Part shown: positions 48,607 to 56,833 of the stretch, piece by piece | How the letters are laid out: each line of letters opens with the position of its first letter | Position numbering within the stretch: position 1 is the first letter of the stretch | Source of the DNA: Archangiaceae bacterium | Lineage (GTDB): Bacteria; Myxococcota; Myxococcia; Myxococcales; Myxococcaceae | DNA length: 64,000 nucleotides | Reading direction: 5' to 3' | Assembly: GCA_016879935.1 (NCBI GenBank) | Contig: JAACJQ010000184.1 | Location: 1 to 64,000, forward strand | Translations under genes and position numbers: made by a program | The notes under the pieces: model-generated | The model's database searches: none | What the model was told of the DNA's origin: nothing | The model's input: the letters and a program-made list of their open reading frames with translations, nothing else

Positions 48607-48906
48607 TCGCGCAGCGTAGCAGCAGGCCGTCACTTGCCGCCGCGTTCGAGCCCGCCGTCTGGGAGAATTCGGGTGCCGTCTTCGGGAGCGCGCATGACGT
48701 TGACGATCACCGGCGACGCCGTCGGGAGCTCGACCTCGTTCTCGGGTGTGCCCGCGTCGACCGGCTTCTTCGGCCCCGGGCGGTTCATCACGGGTTTCTT
48801 CGCTCCAACCGGCGGAGGTGGGTTCGCGAACACGGTGGTGCTCAAGAGAGCGACTGTCGCGAGGCGGGCGGCGCGCTGCTTTCGTTTGGCCATTCGCGCA
48901 GCGTAG
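48584..48906 (-). repeat. 36-bp exact direct repeat around two start codons
   Basis: Bases 48584-48619 and 48871-48906 are identical over 36 bp, and similarity continues into both coding regions. The repeat covers the first codons and 13 bp upstream of the two small secreted protein genes, marking a recent tandem duplication with a 287-bp unit. Confidence 0.95.
48630..48893 (-). CDS. Small secreted Pro-rich protein, tandem copy B
   Basis: 87 residues from ATG 48893, again MAKRKQRAAR followed by a short signal (ATVALLSTTVFA). The frame is open for 45 codons upstream, but homology with copy A begins exactly at this ATG. The mature chain is Pro/Lys-rich with GPKKPVDAGT and ILPDGG. It lies upstream of copy A by 23 bp and is probably co-transcribed. 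Function unknown. Confidence 0.75.
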   Translation of the reverse strand: MAKRKQRAARLATVALLSTTVFANPPPPVGAKKPVMNRPGPKKPVDAGTPENEVELPTASPVIVNVMRAPEDGTRILPDGGLERGGK

Positions 48907-48912
48907 TCGGAG

Positions 48913-49176
48913 TCAGGGCTCGGCCGGGGAGTGCTCGACGAGCCTCCAGCGTTTGCTCTCAGCGTCTTGTCGGGCAACTCCTTCTTCTTCGAGAACGGCA
49001 AGCAGCGTTCTCGACACATGGCCTTCATGGCCGACGTGGCCTGAGTAGATGCCGAGGGCGCGTCCGAGTTCAGCGTTCGTCAGGCCTGTGCGCCCAGCGG
49101 CAGCAAGACACTCGCGAACGCAAACCTTGAGTTCTGTCCAAGCCGTTTGAGCTCTTCGATAGAGGTCGTTGGTCAC
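48913..49176 (-). CDS. Small winged-helix DNA-binding-like protein
   Basis: 87 residues. The pattern is a leading helix (TAWTELKVCVRECLAAAGR), a helix-turn-helix (TNAELGRALGIYSGHVGHEGHVSRTLLAVLEEEG) and a short wing strand (VARQDAESKRWRLVE), as in winged-helix proteins. No other domain. It faces away from the 94-residue protein gene at 49269, with only 92 bp between. It could be a local regulator. Family not recognised. Confidence 0.65.
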   Translation of the reverse strand: MTNDLYRRAQTAWTELKVCVRECLAAAGRTGLTNAELGRALGIYSGHVGHEGHVSRTLLAVLEEEGVARQDAESKRWRLVEHSPAEP

Positions 49177-49268
49177 CCGCGAAACGTACCGCCTTGGAAG
49201 CCGGACCTCGAGCGGGCTGTGGTTTCGACCTGTTGGGCGATGTCAGTCCAGTTCGATACGACGCGCTC

Positions 49269-49553
49269 ATGACTGTCAACGAACTCTCTCTGGAGATTCC
49301 CACCTCGTTTTGGGACCAGACCCACGTCGACGCCGATGATGGTCGCCTCGCTGGCGTGATGGCGATTAACGGGTCACGGTTTCACGTCGAGGCGATTCCG
49401 GTGACCAAAGAGCAAGGCATGCAGGTCGGGGCCGATGTCGAAAGCGAGAGTCGGCTTTCTGGTCTGGTGTTCGAATTCGACGTTCGAGGGTTTCAGACAA
49501 TCGAGATCAATCAGCGCGAGTACGTCGTCATCATCACGCCCTTCAGCCTCTGA
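49269..49553 (+). CDS. 94-residue protein of unknown function, paralogue A
   Basis: 94 residues from ATG 49269. It aligns without gaps to the product at 51285 with about half of the positions identical. Shared features are an FW near residue 14, DGRL-GV, ING, FHVEA-PV, QVGAD, SESRL-GL, and a C-terminal Y-V-I strand. It looks like a compact alpha/beta domain with no signal peptide. The 5' flanking DNA is conserved between the copies, which argues for this start. Family not recognised. Confidence 0.75.
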   Translation: MTVNELSLEIPTSFWDQTHVDADDGRLAGVMAINGSRFHVEAIPVTKEQGMQVGADVESESRLSGLVFEFDVRGFQTIEINQREYVVIITPFSL

Positions 49554-49631
49554 TGTGTCGCGGCCTTGAAATCGCTTCGCTGATCGGTTGGCCTCCGTGC
49601 GGCAGTTCAACCAGCACCCGGGGGTACCCAC

Positions 49632-50309
49632 ATGGCTGTTGCGATCATCCGCGAGGCGGCGAGCCTCGCTTTGCATTGGGAACACATCGTCTACACGTTG
49701 GCTCGCCTGTCTGCGCATTCGCTGGGCAAGCCGTTCGTGGCCGACTTCAAGGCGCTCGAGAAGCGACTCGATGCGGTCGAATCCGGGCAGCGAAACGTCT
49801 GGCGTGACGAGGTGATCGCTCAGGCCGCGGTCGACGCCGTCGATGACACGCTCGATGACGCCACCCGTGAGCTGAGCCGCCAGCTGCGGTTCGTGGATGG
49901 CGATCGGAGCGCGCGGGTGAAGCGCTACTTTCCGAAGCCGGCGACGCGCTTCACCGCGCTCGGGTTGCAGTCGCAGATCGAAGCCGTCGCTTCGTGGCCT
50001 CAGTCTTTGAAAGCCGAACCTGAGCCGGTTCTGAAGAAGCTCGGCAGTGACGTCGCCGCGGCCATCAGCTCAGCCAAGTCGGTGCTCGATGGTCGCGTCA
50101 GCGCTGCCGCGGCTCGTGCCGATCATCGCGTGCGGGAGGTCGTTCGTTTCTCGGAAGATCACAACCGCCTGCGTCTGGCGACCCATGCTGCGCTCACCTC
50201 CGCAGGCGTGAAGGAGGGCCTCGCTCGTGACTTCGCCGATCGGTTCTTCCGCCGCGAGTCACGCGAGTCGAATGAGCCTGAGGTGGCCGAGCCTCCAAAG
50301 CCGGCATGA
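49632..50309 (+). CDS. Helical protein of unknown function
   Basis: 225 residues, ATG 49632. The sequence is largely helical and charged: FVADFKALEKRLDAVESGQ, VIAQAAVDAVDDTLDDATRELSRQL, then ISSAKSVLDGRVSAAAARADHRV and a Glu/Pro tail. No signal peptide and no catalytic motif visible. It follows paralogue A by 78 bp. Codon use agrees with the neighbourhood. Family not recognised; it may form part of a small accessory module with its neighbours. Confidence 0.7.
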   Translation: MAVAIIREAASLALHWEHIVYTLARLSAHSLGKPFVADFKALEKRLDAVESGQRNVWRDEVIAQAAVDAVDDTLDDATRELSRQLRFVDGDRSARVKRYFPKPATRFTALGLQSQIEAVASWPQSLKAEPEPVLKKLGSDVAAAISSAKSVLDGRVSAAAARADHRVREVVRFSEDHNRLRLATHAALTSAGVKEGLARDFADRFFRRESRESNEPEVAEPPKPA

Positions 50310-50543
50310 CGAGGCATGGCGCGGAGGGGAAGGTGCTTGCTTCGCGCGGTCTCGAGGTTCTGCGGGTGAGGGAAGACGCTCCGGGACGGCTCCCGGGGCT
50401 TCTGCGGGCGACGACAGCTGGTGCCTGGTTGGAGTGAGGAGGGGCTGCGCACGCGCTCATGCGCATCGTGCCGCGGTTCGCAGCAGATGCGGCGTCGCGA
50501 AGCGGCTCGCGGCTCGGAGAAGGTGGCTGCTTCGGGCGGTGGT

Positions 50544-50577
50544 TGCTGCCGGGCTCGAGGGGCTCAACCCGGCAGCA
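50544..50577 (-). terminator. Candidate terminator at the end of the minus-strand gene 50564-51169
   Basis: A perfect 10-bp stem, TGCTGCCGGG with CCCGGCAGCA, around a 14-base loop. It spans the stop codon of the minus-strand gene. There is no T run, so termination strength is uncertain. The remaining 230 bp up to the gene at 50309 show nothing I can identify. Confidence 0.45.
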
Positions 50578-51169
50578 CGCTCCAGGAGGGCGGCGCGCTG
50601 CCTCGCCACGGTTGGCGAACGAGGAGCCAGGGGGCGTTGTCGCCCGAGCTTTCCCTGAGGGTGGAGAGCTCGCCGCAGAGCTCCTTGTCCTGTGCACCGT
50701 CGACCGGGCCGAAGACCATGACCTTGGTCTCGGCCCGGACGATCGTGAGTTTCGTTGCGTCAGAGAGAACGGCGAACCGAGTGGCCTCGCGGTTGGTCGC
50801 TGAGCCCCATTCGGATTCGACTGCCAGAAGCACTTTGAAGGGCTTGTTGACCAGGTCGGTCCAGTAGTCCGCGGTCGACCCTCCTCGGTATTGAGGGTTC
50901 TCTGAGTGGAGCATGTCGAAGGACGCGAACTCGCCCGACGTCGTCCTGACTCCGAGTTCACTTCGCCAGCGCTTCTTGACGTGCTTCCGCGGCTTCCGCG
51001 CTTCGACGAGGACGTCTTTTCGGGCCCGAGCCGCGAAGAAGTCCAACACCAGCTCGGTCCAGTCGCTCGTCCGAAGACGCGGCTTCTGCAGGTCTGCTCG
51101 TTCGAAGAACCCGACGAGCCTCTTGCCGACGACCTCGAGTTCCGCGGCGTCGTATTTCGAGAAGCGCAC
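50564..51169 (-). CDS. Protein of unknown function, divergent from paralogue B
   Basis: 201 residues if GTG 51169 is the start (VRFSKYDAAELEVVGKRL). The frame stays open to ATG 51286, but that would overlap the start codon of the plus-strand neighbour and cover DNA that is conserved upstream of both 94-residue paralogues, so the shorter form is preferred. Codon use is typical. Visible features are a basic region (RKPRKHVKKRWRSELG), a strand ending in VLLAVESEWGS, and a second strand pair (KLTIVRAETKVMVFGPV). The AVESEWG motif preceded by a strand recalls restriction-endonuclease-like folds, but I cannot confirm this. Confidence 0.65.
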   Translation of the reverse strand: MRFSKYDAAELEVVGKRLVGFFERADLQKPRLRTSDWTELVLDFFAARARKDVLVEARKPRKHVKKRWRSELGVRTTSGEFASFDMLHSENPQYRGGSTADYWTDLVNKPFKVLLAVESEWGSATNREATRFAVLSDATKLTIVRAETKVMVFGPVDGAQDKELCGELSTLRESSGDNAPWLLVRQPWRGSAPPSWSVLPG

Positions 51170-51284
51170 GTGCAGCTCCTGGTTGAACCTCCGTTCTACC
51201 GGCCTTTTCGTCGACCTTTCGAGCGCGCTCGTCGTTTCGCACCCTTCGGCGATGTCAGCCCGGTCCGCTACGACTGCGGTCGCC

Positions 51285-51569
51285 ATGACGACACCAACGC
51301 CGACCTTTCAGCTCCCCGATGACTTCTGGAACCACGCGCCCAGAGACCCGAGCGACGGGCGTCTCTCGGGCGTGCTCGGCATCAACGGCACGGCCTTTCA
51401 CGTCGAGGCGCTGCCAGTGAAGCGCATGCACGGCTACCAGGTCGGGGCAGATCCACTCAGTGAGAGCCGCCTCGAAGGGCTGATCGCCGAGTTCAACGTT
51501 CCGGGCTTCGAGACCGTGCGCATCAACGACCGTGACTACGTGCTGGTGATCAGGCCCGTCGCCCGCTGA
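51285..51569 (+). CDS. 94-residue protein of unknown function, paralogue B
   Basis: 94 residues from ATG 51285, the same length as paralogue A at 49269 and about half identical to it without gaps. Key shared residues are FW, DGRLSGV, INGTAFHVEA, QVGAD, SESRLEGL and the C-terminal YVLVI. It is divergent from the gene at 50564-51169, as paralogue A is from the winged-helix gene. No signal peptide. Family not recognised. Confidence 0.75.
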   Translation: MTTPTPTFQLPDDFWNHAPRDPSDGRLSGVLGINGTAFHVEALPVKRMHGYQVGADPLSESRLEGLIAEFNVPGFETVRINDRDYVLVIRPVAR

Positions 51570-51665
51570 TTCCTACTTCTGGATGAATACCGAACGATTT
51601 CCGAAATCAGAGGGGCGCTGCACCAACCCGGGCGTTCGCCCATCCACGCACTCCAGGAGCCTCAC

Positions 51666-51977
51666 ATGAAGAAGCTGTTCGCCGCCGCGCTGATCGCCCT
51701 CGCTCTGCCCGCCTTCGCCGAAGAAGCCGCGAAGCCCGCCGCCAAGACCCCGCCGGCGGCCGAGGTGAAGAAGGACGAGAAGAAGGCCGACGTCGCGAAG
51801 GTCGAGGAGAAGAAGGCCGAGGAGAAGAAGGACGAGAAGAAGGCCGACGTCGCGAAGGTCGAAGAGAAGAAGACCGAGACCGTCGCCAAGGCCGACGAGA
51901 AGAAGCCCGAGGAGAAGAAGGTCGAGGAGCAGAAGGCTCCGGCGGCGAAGAAGGCCCCTGCCGCCGCGAAGAAGTAA
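51666..51977 (+). CDS. Small secreted Lys/Glu-rich repeat protein
   Basis: 103 residues. A signal peptide ending in ALPAFAE is followed by an all Lys/Glu/Ala/Asp/Val chain with a 14-residue direct repeat (DEKKADVAKVEEKK, two copies), encoded by DNA repeats at 51774-51815 and 51831-51872. It should be a highly charged extended or coiled periplasmic segment; comparable Myxococcota proteins are abundant but unassigned. It ends directly against the stop codon of convergent pth. The composition makes homology searches unreliable. Confidence 0.75.
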   Translation: MKKLFAAALIALALPAFAEEAAKPAAKTPPAAEVKKDEKKADVAKVEEKKAEEKKDEKKADVAKVEEKKTETVAKADEKKPEEKKVEEQKAPAAKKAPAAAKK

Positions 51978-52550
51978 CTACTTGCGGTTGAACTTGTTCA
52001 TCGCGCCCTGCATGCCCTCGCGCGTCCAGATCTCGCAGCCCTCGATCGCGCGGCCGATCAGGGCCGGCAGCTGCTCGCGTTCGTCTTTCGAGAAGTCGCC
52101 GAGCACGTGACCGACGACGCGATCTTTCGCCCCCGGCCCCTGCGGTTTGTCGATGCCGAACCGCAGGCGGCCGTACGACTCCTCACCCCACGATTCGCGA
52201 ATGGAGTTGAGGCCGTTGTGGCCGCCGCTCCCGCCCCCGCTCTTGAGCTGCAGCTTGGCGAAGGGCAGGTCGAGCTCGTCGTGCACCACCAGCACGTCGG
52301 CCGCAGGCACCTTGTAGAAGCGCGCCGCCTGGCCGAGCGAGGTGCCCGACAGGTTCATGAACGTCTGCGGCTCGAGGAGCAGCACCGTCTCGCCGGCGAA
52401 GCGGGCCTGCGCGAGGCGTGACTCCCACTTGGTCGAGGTGAAGTCGGCCTTCCACTTCGCGGCCAGCGCATCGAGCACCATGAAGCCGATGTTGTGCCGG
52501 TTGCCTTCGTACTGTCGGCCGGGGTTGCCGAGCCCGCAGATGATCTTCAT
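51978..52550 (-). CDS. pth: Peptidyl-tRNA hydrolase
   Basis: 190 residues, typical length. Conserved motifs are [18 protein letters not shown] (with catalytic His and tRNA-binding Asn), [16 protein letters not shown] (catalytic Asp) and [13 protein letters not shown]. It releases peptides from dropped-off peptidyl-tRNA in the cytoplasm. It follows rplY on the minus strand, a frequent arrangement, but a strong hairpin lies between them. Confidence 0.98.
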   Translation of the reverse strand: MKIICGLGNPGRQYEGNRHNIGFMVLDALAAKWKADFTSTKWESRLAQARFAGETVLLLEPQTFMNLSGTSLGQAARFYKVPAADVLVVHDELDLPFAKLQLKSGGGSGGHNGLNSIRESWGEESYGRLRFGIDKPQGPGAKDRVVGHVLGDFSKDEREQLPALIGRAIEGCEIWTREGMQGAMNKFNRK

Positions 52551-52561
52551 CGGTGCCTTTC

Positions 52562-52599
52562 AAAAACACGACGCCGCTCCGATGTGAACCGGAGCGGCG
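52562..52599 (-). terminator. Intrinsic terminator between rplY and pth
   Basis: On the minus strand a perfect 10-bp stem, CGCCGCTCCG with CGGAGCGGCG, and an 8-base loop, followed by TCGTG and a run of five T. A strong stop after rplY; pth then depends on readthrough or on a promoter of its own. Confidence 0.85.
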
Positions 52600-52627
52600 C
52601 CTCGAGTCACCACGAACTGGGTGCCGA

Positions 52628-53353
52628 TTACTTCTTGGCAGGGGCCTTGGCGGCCGCAGCAGCCGGAGCCGCCTTGCCGTCGGCCGCCTTCGCGTCGCCG
52701 GCCTTCGCATCGCCAGCCGCCGCAGGAGCCTTGCCATCTGCCGCAGGAGCCGCGCCAGGCGCAGCGGCCGCGACCTCGACCACCTTCTCGATTTCCGGAG
52801 CGGTGACGACGGCGATCGTGAAGTTCGTCGACGTCTTCACGGTCACGCCGGCAGGCAGCTTCACTTCGTTGATGTGCAGCGAGCCACCGATCTTCAGGGG
52901 CGTCACGTCGGCCTCGATCTTCTCGGGGATCGCGCCGGGCAGCGACCACACTTCGATCTCACGGCGAATCTGCGAGAGAATGCCGCCGTTCGTCACGCCT
53001 TCGGCCTTGCCGGTCAGAATGACGGGGATCTTCACCTTCACCTGCTCGTTCTCGCGAACGTCGATGAAGTCGACGTGCAGCAGCTCCTTCGAGACGGGGT
53101 CGAGCTGGAACTCCTTGAGGAGCACCGTGATCTGCTTGCCGTCGATGTTGAGGCCGAGCACCGTGTTCAGCTTCTTGGGCGTCTGAATCGCCGCCTTGGT
53201 CTCCTTGGCGTTCACGGCGATGTTCAGCGGCTTCTCGAGGCGGGGGCCATAGACGACGCCGGGCACGAGGCCTTCGGCGCGGGTGCGGCGGGCAAAGCCC
53301 TTGCCGGCACCGGTACGGATCTTCGCGTTCAGCGGACGGGTCTCGAACGACAT
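52628..53353 (-). CDS. rplY: Ribosomal protein bL25, CTC (long) form
   Basis: 241 residues. The N-terminal L25 part ([24 protein letters not shown]) binds 5S rRNA; a TL5/CTC-type second domain follows (about 95-185), and the last 50 residues are an Ala/Lys-rich extension, common in this phylum. ATG 53353 is preceded by a purine-rich AGAGAAGAGAG. A 7-bp inverted repeat lies in the leader. Divergent from rplS. Confidence 0.97.
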   Translation of the reverse strand: MSFETRPLNAKIRTGAGKGFARRTRAEGLVPGVVYGPRLEKPLNIAVNAKETKAAIQTPKKLNTVLGLNIDGKQITVLLKEFQLDPVSKELLHVDFIDVRENEQVKVKIPVILTGKAEGVTNGGILSQIRREIEVWSLPGAIPEKIEADVTPLKIGGSLHINEVKLPAGVTVKTSTNFTIAVVTAPEIEKVVEVAAAAPGAAPAADGKAPAAAGDAKAGDAKAADGKAAPAAAAAKAPAKK

Positions 53354-53375
53354 GGAAAGCTCTCTTCTCTGTGAT

Positions 53376-53394
53376 GATCAGCCAGAAGCTGATC
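53376..53394 (-). other. Inverted repeat in the rplY leader
   Basis: GATCAGC and GCTGATC, a perfect 7-bp pair around CAGAA, 22 bp upstream of the rplY start. It may fold in the leader as a ribosomal-protein control site or be a DNA-binding site. Nothing else stands out in the 239-bp gap between rplY and rplS. Confidence 0.4.
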
Positions 53395-53592
53395 CGTTGC
53401 CTTCAGCAGTCCCGTGCGAACCCGGCATCCTGCCCCTGTGGCAGGCCCCGAAGTGTCGTCCGTCGTCGAAGGTGGGGGGCGCCTTATGGCGTTGCAGGGG
53501 AGAAGGTCAAGACCAGGCCTTGCGGGTCGAAAAGGCGTCTGGTAGGTGCGCCGTCCTTCCGTTTTCTGTCTTCACCGATTGAGGCATCTCCC

Positions 53593-53967
53593 ATGCGCGC
53601 CGCAGCCATCCAGTTCGTCGATTCGCTGAACCTCCGCAAGAACGTTCCTGACTTCCGCACCGGTGACACCGTGCGCGTGAACTGGAAGGTGAAGGAAGGC
53701 GAGAAGGAGCGCGTGCAGGCGTTCGAAGGCGTCGTGATTCGCAAGACCAAGGGTTCGGTCGACGCGACGTTCACGGTTCGCAAGATGTCGTTCGGCGTCG
53801 GCGTCGAGCGCATCTTCCCGCTGCACTCGCCCCGCTACGAGACGATCGACGTGCTCACCAAGGGCAGCGTTCGTCGCAACCGCCTCTTCTACCTCCGCTC
53901 GCTGCGCGGCAAGGCTGCGCGTCTCGACGTGCAGGAAGAGAAGGACGCTCCCGCCGCGAAGGCGTAA
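53593..53967 (+). CDS. rplS: Ribosomal protein bL19
   Basis: 124 residues from ATG 53593. The L19 core is intact: [20 protein letters not shown], the [14 protein letters not shown] segment, [15 protein letters not shown] and the C-terminal [22 protein letters not shown]. It is part of the large subunit near the interface with the small one. It stands alone instead of following trmD, as it does in many bacteria. A longer in-frame reading from 53371 would add unrelated residues and is rejected. Confidence 0.98.
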   Translation: MRAAAIQFVDSLNLRKNVPDFRTGDTVRVNWKVKEGEKERVQAFEGVVIRKTKGSVDATFTVRKMSFGVGVERIFPLHSPRYETIDVLTKGSVRRNRLFYLRSLRGKAARLDVQEEKDAPAAKA

Positions 53968-53991
53968 CATCGAACTCTCGCGAGGGAGTCG

Positions 53992-55908
53992 ATGCTCATT
54001 CTGGAGCTGGCGGTGCAGGGCGTGCGCGGGTTCAGCCCGTCAGCGCGCGTGGCCTTCAAGGCCGGCTACACCGTTCTCAAGAGTCCAACCGAGATTCCTG
54101 CGCCGCTCGCAGGCCTGACCCTCGCGCTCGCCTTTCCAGATGGGCGTGGTGGTGATGGTGCGTTCCTGGCGCCGGGCGCGAAGCAGGGGCGCTCGGGGTT
54201 GTCAGTGCAGGCTGTCGACCAGAACGTGTGGCGGCTCGTGCGCGATCTGGGCGGGCAGGGCACGCTCCACCGGCTCAATCGCCAGACGAACCAGTTCGAG
54301 GTGCTGACGCAAGACGCGGCCGAGATGGGCCAGGCGCTGCGCTCGGCAGGGTTTCCCGCGCGGCCCACGTTCGAGCAGCTCTTCACGCTCACCGTCGGGC
54401 AGCTGCCGTCGAGGCGCCCGAAGTCGAGCGCGAAGCAACCGCCGCAGCCCGCGAAGGGGCAGCCGCCGAAGAGTTCTCCCAGCCAGGCGCGCGTGCAGTC
54501 GGCGTTCGATCAGTACGCGAACGAGCTCGGCGCGACCGAGACCGGTCCTTCGGTCGAGAAGCTGTCTGCCCTCGAGAAGGAGCTGGCGACCGCGAAGCAC
54601 GTCTCCGAAGTTCAGTTCCGCATGGATGGTGTGCAGGCCGACGTGTTCAAGGCCGAGCAGCGCCTGCACGCGTACGAAGAGCTGAAGGGAAAGCTCGAGG
54701 CCGCGCGCGCCGAGCTCTTCAAGGCGCCGACGCCGCAGTCGCTGGGCCTGCCTGACGACATCGTCGAGCGCGTGCGCCGGTCGGGAGACGAGAAGAAGCG
54801 TCGCGACGAGGCGTTCGCCAAGCTCGATCGGGAGCGCCAGGACGCGGGCATCGCCGACGAGCCGCCGCGCACGCCGCCCTTGTGGAAGGACATGCGCTTC
54901 ATCGCGGCCATCGTGCTGGGCCTGCTCTTCCTCGTGTCGGGTGGCTTGCTCGACGGCATGGGCCGGTTCCTCGCGCTGCTCGCGATTCCGGCGTTCACGT
55001 TCGGTGGCCTGCTCGCGCTGCGCTTCATCGAAGAGCTGCAGCACGCCAGCCGCGAGGTCGCCAAGCGTGAGGTCTTCGAGGTTCGACGGAAGAAGATCGA
55101 AGACGAGTTCGGGCTCGCCGCCAGCATCGTGCAGACCGCGCTCGACAAGGTCGAAGCGAACCTGCCCGACGAGTTCTTCACGATCATGGCCAGGCGCGCC
55201 GAGCTGCAGCCCGCCGTGGCCGAGCTCGAGCTCGAGTTCGCCGACTTCGAGTCGGACCCCGAGACGCATGGGCTGGCCGAGAAGGTGGCGGCGCTCAAGG
55301 CCGAGCACGAGTCGCTCAACCAGCAGCTCCTGGGCATGAGCGGTGGCTACGCGCGCGAGGTGCGTGAGATCGAGCGGGAGATCTCACGCATGAAGGAGGC
55401 GCTCGCCGGCAAGAACCCCACCTCGGGAGAGGAGTTCTCGGCCGTGTCGACCGGCCCCGCCGAGACCTTCGATGACCCATGCCCCGCGCCGATGGCGTTG
55501 GCGTGTGAGATCTTCAGCTCTGATCTGCCGACGTTGTGGGGCGTGGTTCGTGATCGCTGCGTGCAGTACCTGACGGCGCTCTCGGACAAGCGGTACCACG
55601 GCGTCGATCTCGACGTCGATGGGCGGGCGACGGTGCACGCTCCCGGTCGATCGATCGCGGCGGGTGAGCTGCCCGCGAAGGATCTCGATCTGCTCTACCT
55701 CGCGCTGCGCCTGACGCTCGCCGAGAAGGCCGGAGCCCAGACGAAGCTGCCGCTGCTGATCGAAGACGCGTTCGGCGGCGTCATCGACGTGAACAAGCAG
55801 GGCCTGTTCGCGCGCATGCTCAAGCACATCGGCACGTTGACCCAGGTGCTGCACGTGATCGGCGCCAGCCAGCAGCCTCCGCCGGCCGACACCGTGCTCG
55901 CCGTCTGA
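53992..55908 (+). CDS. YhaN-like ABC/SMC-type protein with a destroyed Walker A motif
   Basis: 638 residues. The N-terminus (MLILELAVQGVRGFSPSARV ... GYTVLK) aligns with the first strand pair of YhaN/SbcC-type ATPases, but where GPNEAGKST should stand (residues 31-39) it reads SPTEIPAPL, so the phosphate-binding Lys and Ser are gone. A coiled coil, a two-span membrane hairpin (about 303-345) and a second coiled coil follow. The C-terminus keeps signature-like AAGELPAKDLDLLYLALRL and a Walker B-like LPLLIEDAF (586-594). The YhaN family has the same arrangement. It is probably a membrane-bound structural relative that no longer binds ATP at this site. It starts 24 bp after rplS. Confidence 0.7.
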   Translation: MLILELAVQGVRGFSPSARVAFKAGYTVLKSPTEIPAPLAGLTLALAFPDGRGGDGAFLAPGAKQGRSGLSVQAVDQNVWRLVRDLGGQGTLHRLNRQTNQFEVLTQDAAEMGQALRSAGFPARPTFEQLFTLTVGQLPSRRPKSSAKQPPQPAKGQPPKSSPSQARVQSAFDQYANELGATETGPSVEKLSALEKELATAKHVSEVQFRMDGVQADVFKAEQRLHAYEELKGKLEAARAELFKAPTPQSLGLPDDIVERVRRSGDEKKRRDEAFAKLDRERQDAGIADEPPRTPPLWKDMRFIAAIVLGLLFLVSGGLLDGMGRFLALLAIPAFTFGGLLALRFIEELQHASREVAKREVFEVRRKKIEDEFGLAASIVQTALDKVEANLPDEFFTIMARRAELQPAVAELELEFADFESDPETHGLAEKVAALKAEHESLNQQLLGMSGGYAREVREIEREISRMKEALAGKNPTSGEEFSAVSTGPAETFDDPCPAPMALACEIFSSDLPTLWGVVRDRCVQYLTALSDKRYHGVDLDVDGRATVHAPGRSIAAGELPAKDLDLLYLALRLTLAEKAGAQTKLPLLIEDAFGGVIDVNKQGLFARMLKHIGTLTQVLHVIGASQQPPPADTVLAV

Positions 55909-55912
55909 GCCG

Positions 55913-56833
55913 TCAGCGGCCCGTCAACAACCGGTAGCGCTGCAGCGCCTCGACCTCGTCGACCTCGTGCGTGAAGCCCGTCGCCTTCTTGAACGCGCGG
56001 CCGTCGACGACGATGGGGTACTTGATGTGCTCGAGCGCGCCAGGCGGAAGGTTCGGGAACCCCGCACGGCCCAGCAGCGCCCGCAGCAGCGGCTCGGGAA
56101 CGGGCACCACGGTTCGGCCCGTCTGCTCCGCGATCATGCGCAGCGGCACCGGGTTCGGCCCCGACACGTTGTAGATGCCCTTCACGCGCTGCTCGGCCGC
56201 CAGGGTGATCGCCCGCGCCGCGTCGGACTCGAAGATGAACTGGAACAGCGGGTCGTAGCCGAGCACCAGCGGCACCCGCTTGCCGCGAAGGAACGACGCC
56301 AGCGTGCCCTGCTGCGAGGGCCCCAGCGTGTAGACGAGGCGAAGAATCGACGTGCACAGCTTTGGCTCGCGCCACAACGCGTTCGCGGCGAAGAGATCGG
56401 CGGCGACGAGGTCGGCCAGCTCGGGGAAGCTGCCGATGCCGTGGGGTGGCTCGTCTTCCGTGTGGTACAGCGGAGAGTCGGCGCTGGCGCCGTAGTACGT
56501 GTGCCGGCCCACGAAGACGACGTGCTTCACGCCGTGCGCGACGCTGTGCTCGAAGAGGGCGCGGGTGCCACCGACGTTGATGCGGGCGCGCTCGTCACCG
56601 CCCGCCGTCAGCGCGTTCACCGTCGCCATGTGAATCACGCACTCGGGCTTCCTGGTGCGGAACACGTCCTCCGCTGCGCGTTTGCGCAGGTCGGTCTCGA
56701 ACACCTGAATGCCTTCGGGGGCGTCTCTCCACGGGCGGCGATCGAGCCCCATCACCTCGTGGCCGCGGCTCTTGAGCAGCATCGCGACCTGGCGGGCCAG
56801 GGCTCCAGAGATGCCGGCGATGAGGATCTTCAT
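55913..56833 (-). CDS. NAD-dependent epimerase/dehydratase-like protein (extended SDR fold)
   Basis: 306 residues. The Rossmann NAD site is GISGALAR near the start, followed by DRRP after the second strand; RINVGGTRALFEHSV and the C-terminal YNVSGPNPVPL are typical of extended SDRs. The catalytic Tyr-x-x-x-Lys is missing: the expected helix reads PELADLVAADLF. So it may bind a nucleotide sugar or other ligand without the usual catalysis. ATG 56833 overlaps the stop of the upstream acyltransferase gene, making a two-gene unit likely tied to lipid or surface-sugar chemistry. Confidence 0.85.
   Translation of the reverse strand: MKILIAGISGALARQVAMLLKSRGHEVMGLDRRPWRDAPEGIQVFETDLRKRAAEDVFRTRKPECVIHMATVNALTAGGDERARINVGGTRALFEHSVAHGVKHVVFVGRHTYYGASADSPLYHTEDEPPHGIGSFPELADLVAADLFAANALWREPKLCTSILRLVYTLGPSQQGTLASFLRGKRVPLVLGYDPLFQFIFESDAARAITLAAEQRVKGIYNVSGPNPVPLRMIAEQTGRTVVPVPEPLLRALLGRAGFPNLPPGALEHIKYPIVVDGRAFKKATGFTHEVDEVEALQRYRLLTGR

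Larger units (their letters stand above)
49236..51274 (+). repeat. Conserved element upstream of two paralogous 94-residue genes
   Basis: Bases 49236-49262 and 51248-51274 match in 22 of 27 positions by eye (core GGCGATGTCAG, then CC-GT-CG-TACGAC). Each copy ends 6-10 bases before the start codon of one of the paired genes, and weaker similarity extends about 40 bp further upstream. Only these two segments are repeated, not the sequence between. Candidate shared promoter or regulatory element. Confidence 0.7.

Noticed and set aside
51170-51286. Longer N-terminus for the minus-strand gene at 50.6 kb
   Set aside because: This stretch matches DNA upstream of the other 94-residue paralogue and overlaps the divergent start codon, so it is more likely non-coding control DNA; not fully excluded.
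53354-53592. Possible tRNA or small RNA gene between rplY and rplS
   Set aside because: The GATCAGC/GCTGATC pair and nearby GC pairs do not form a cloverleaf and no T-loop motif is present.
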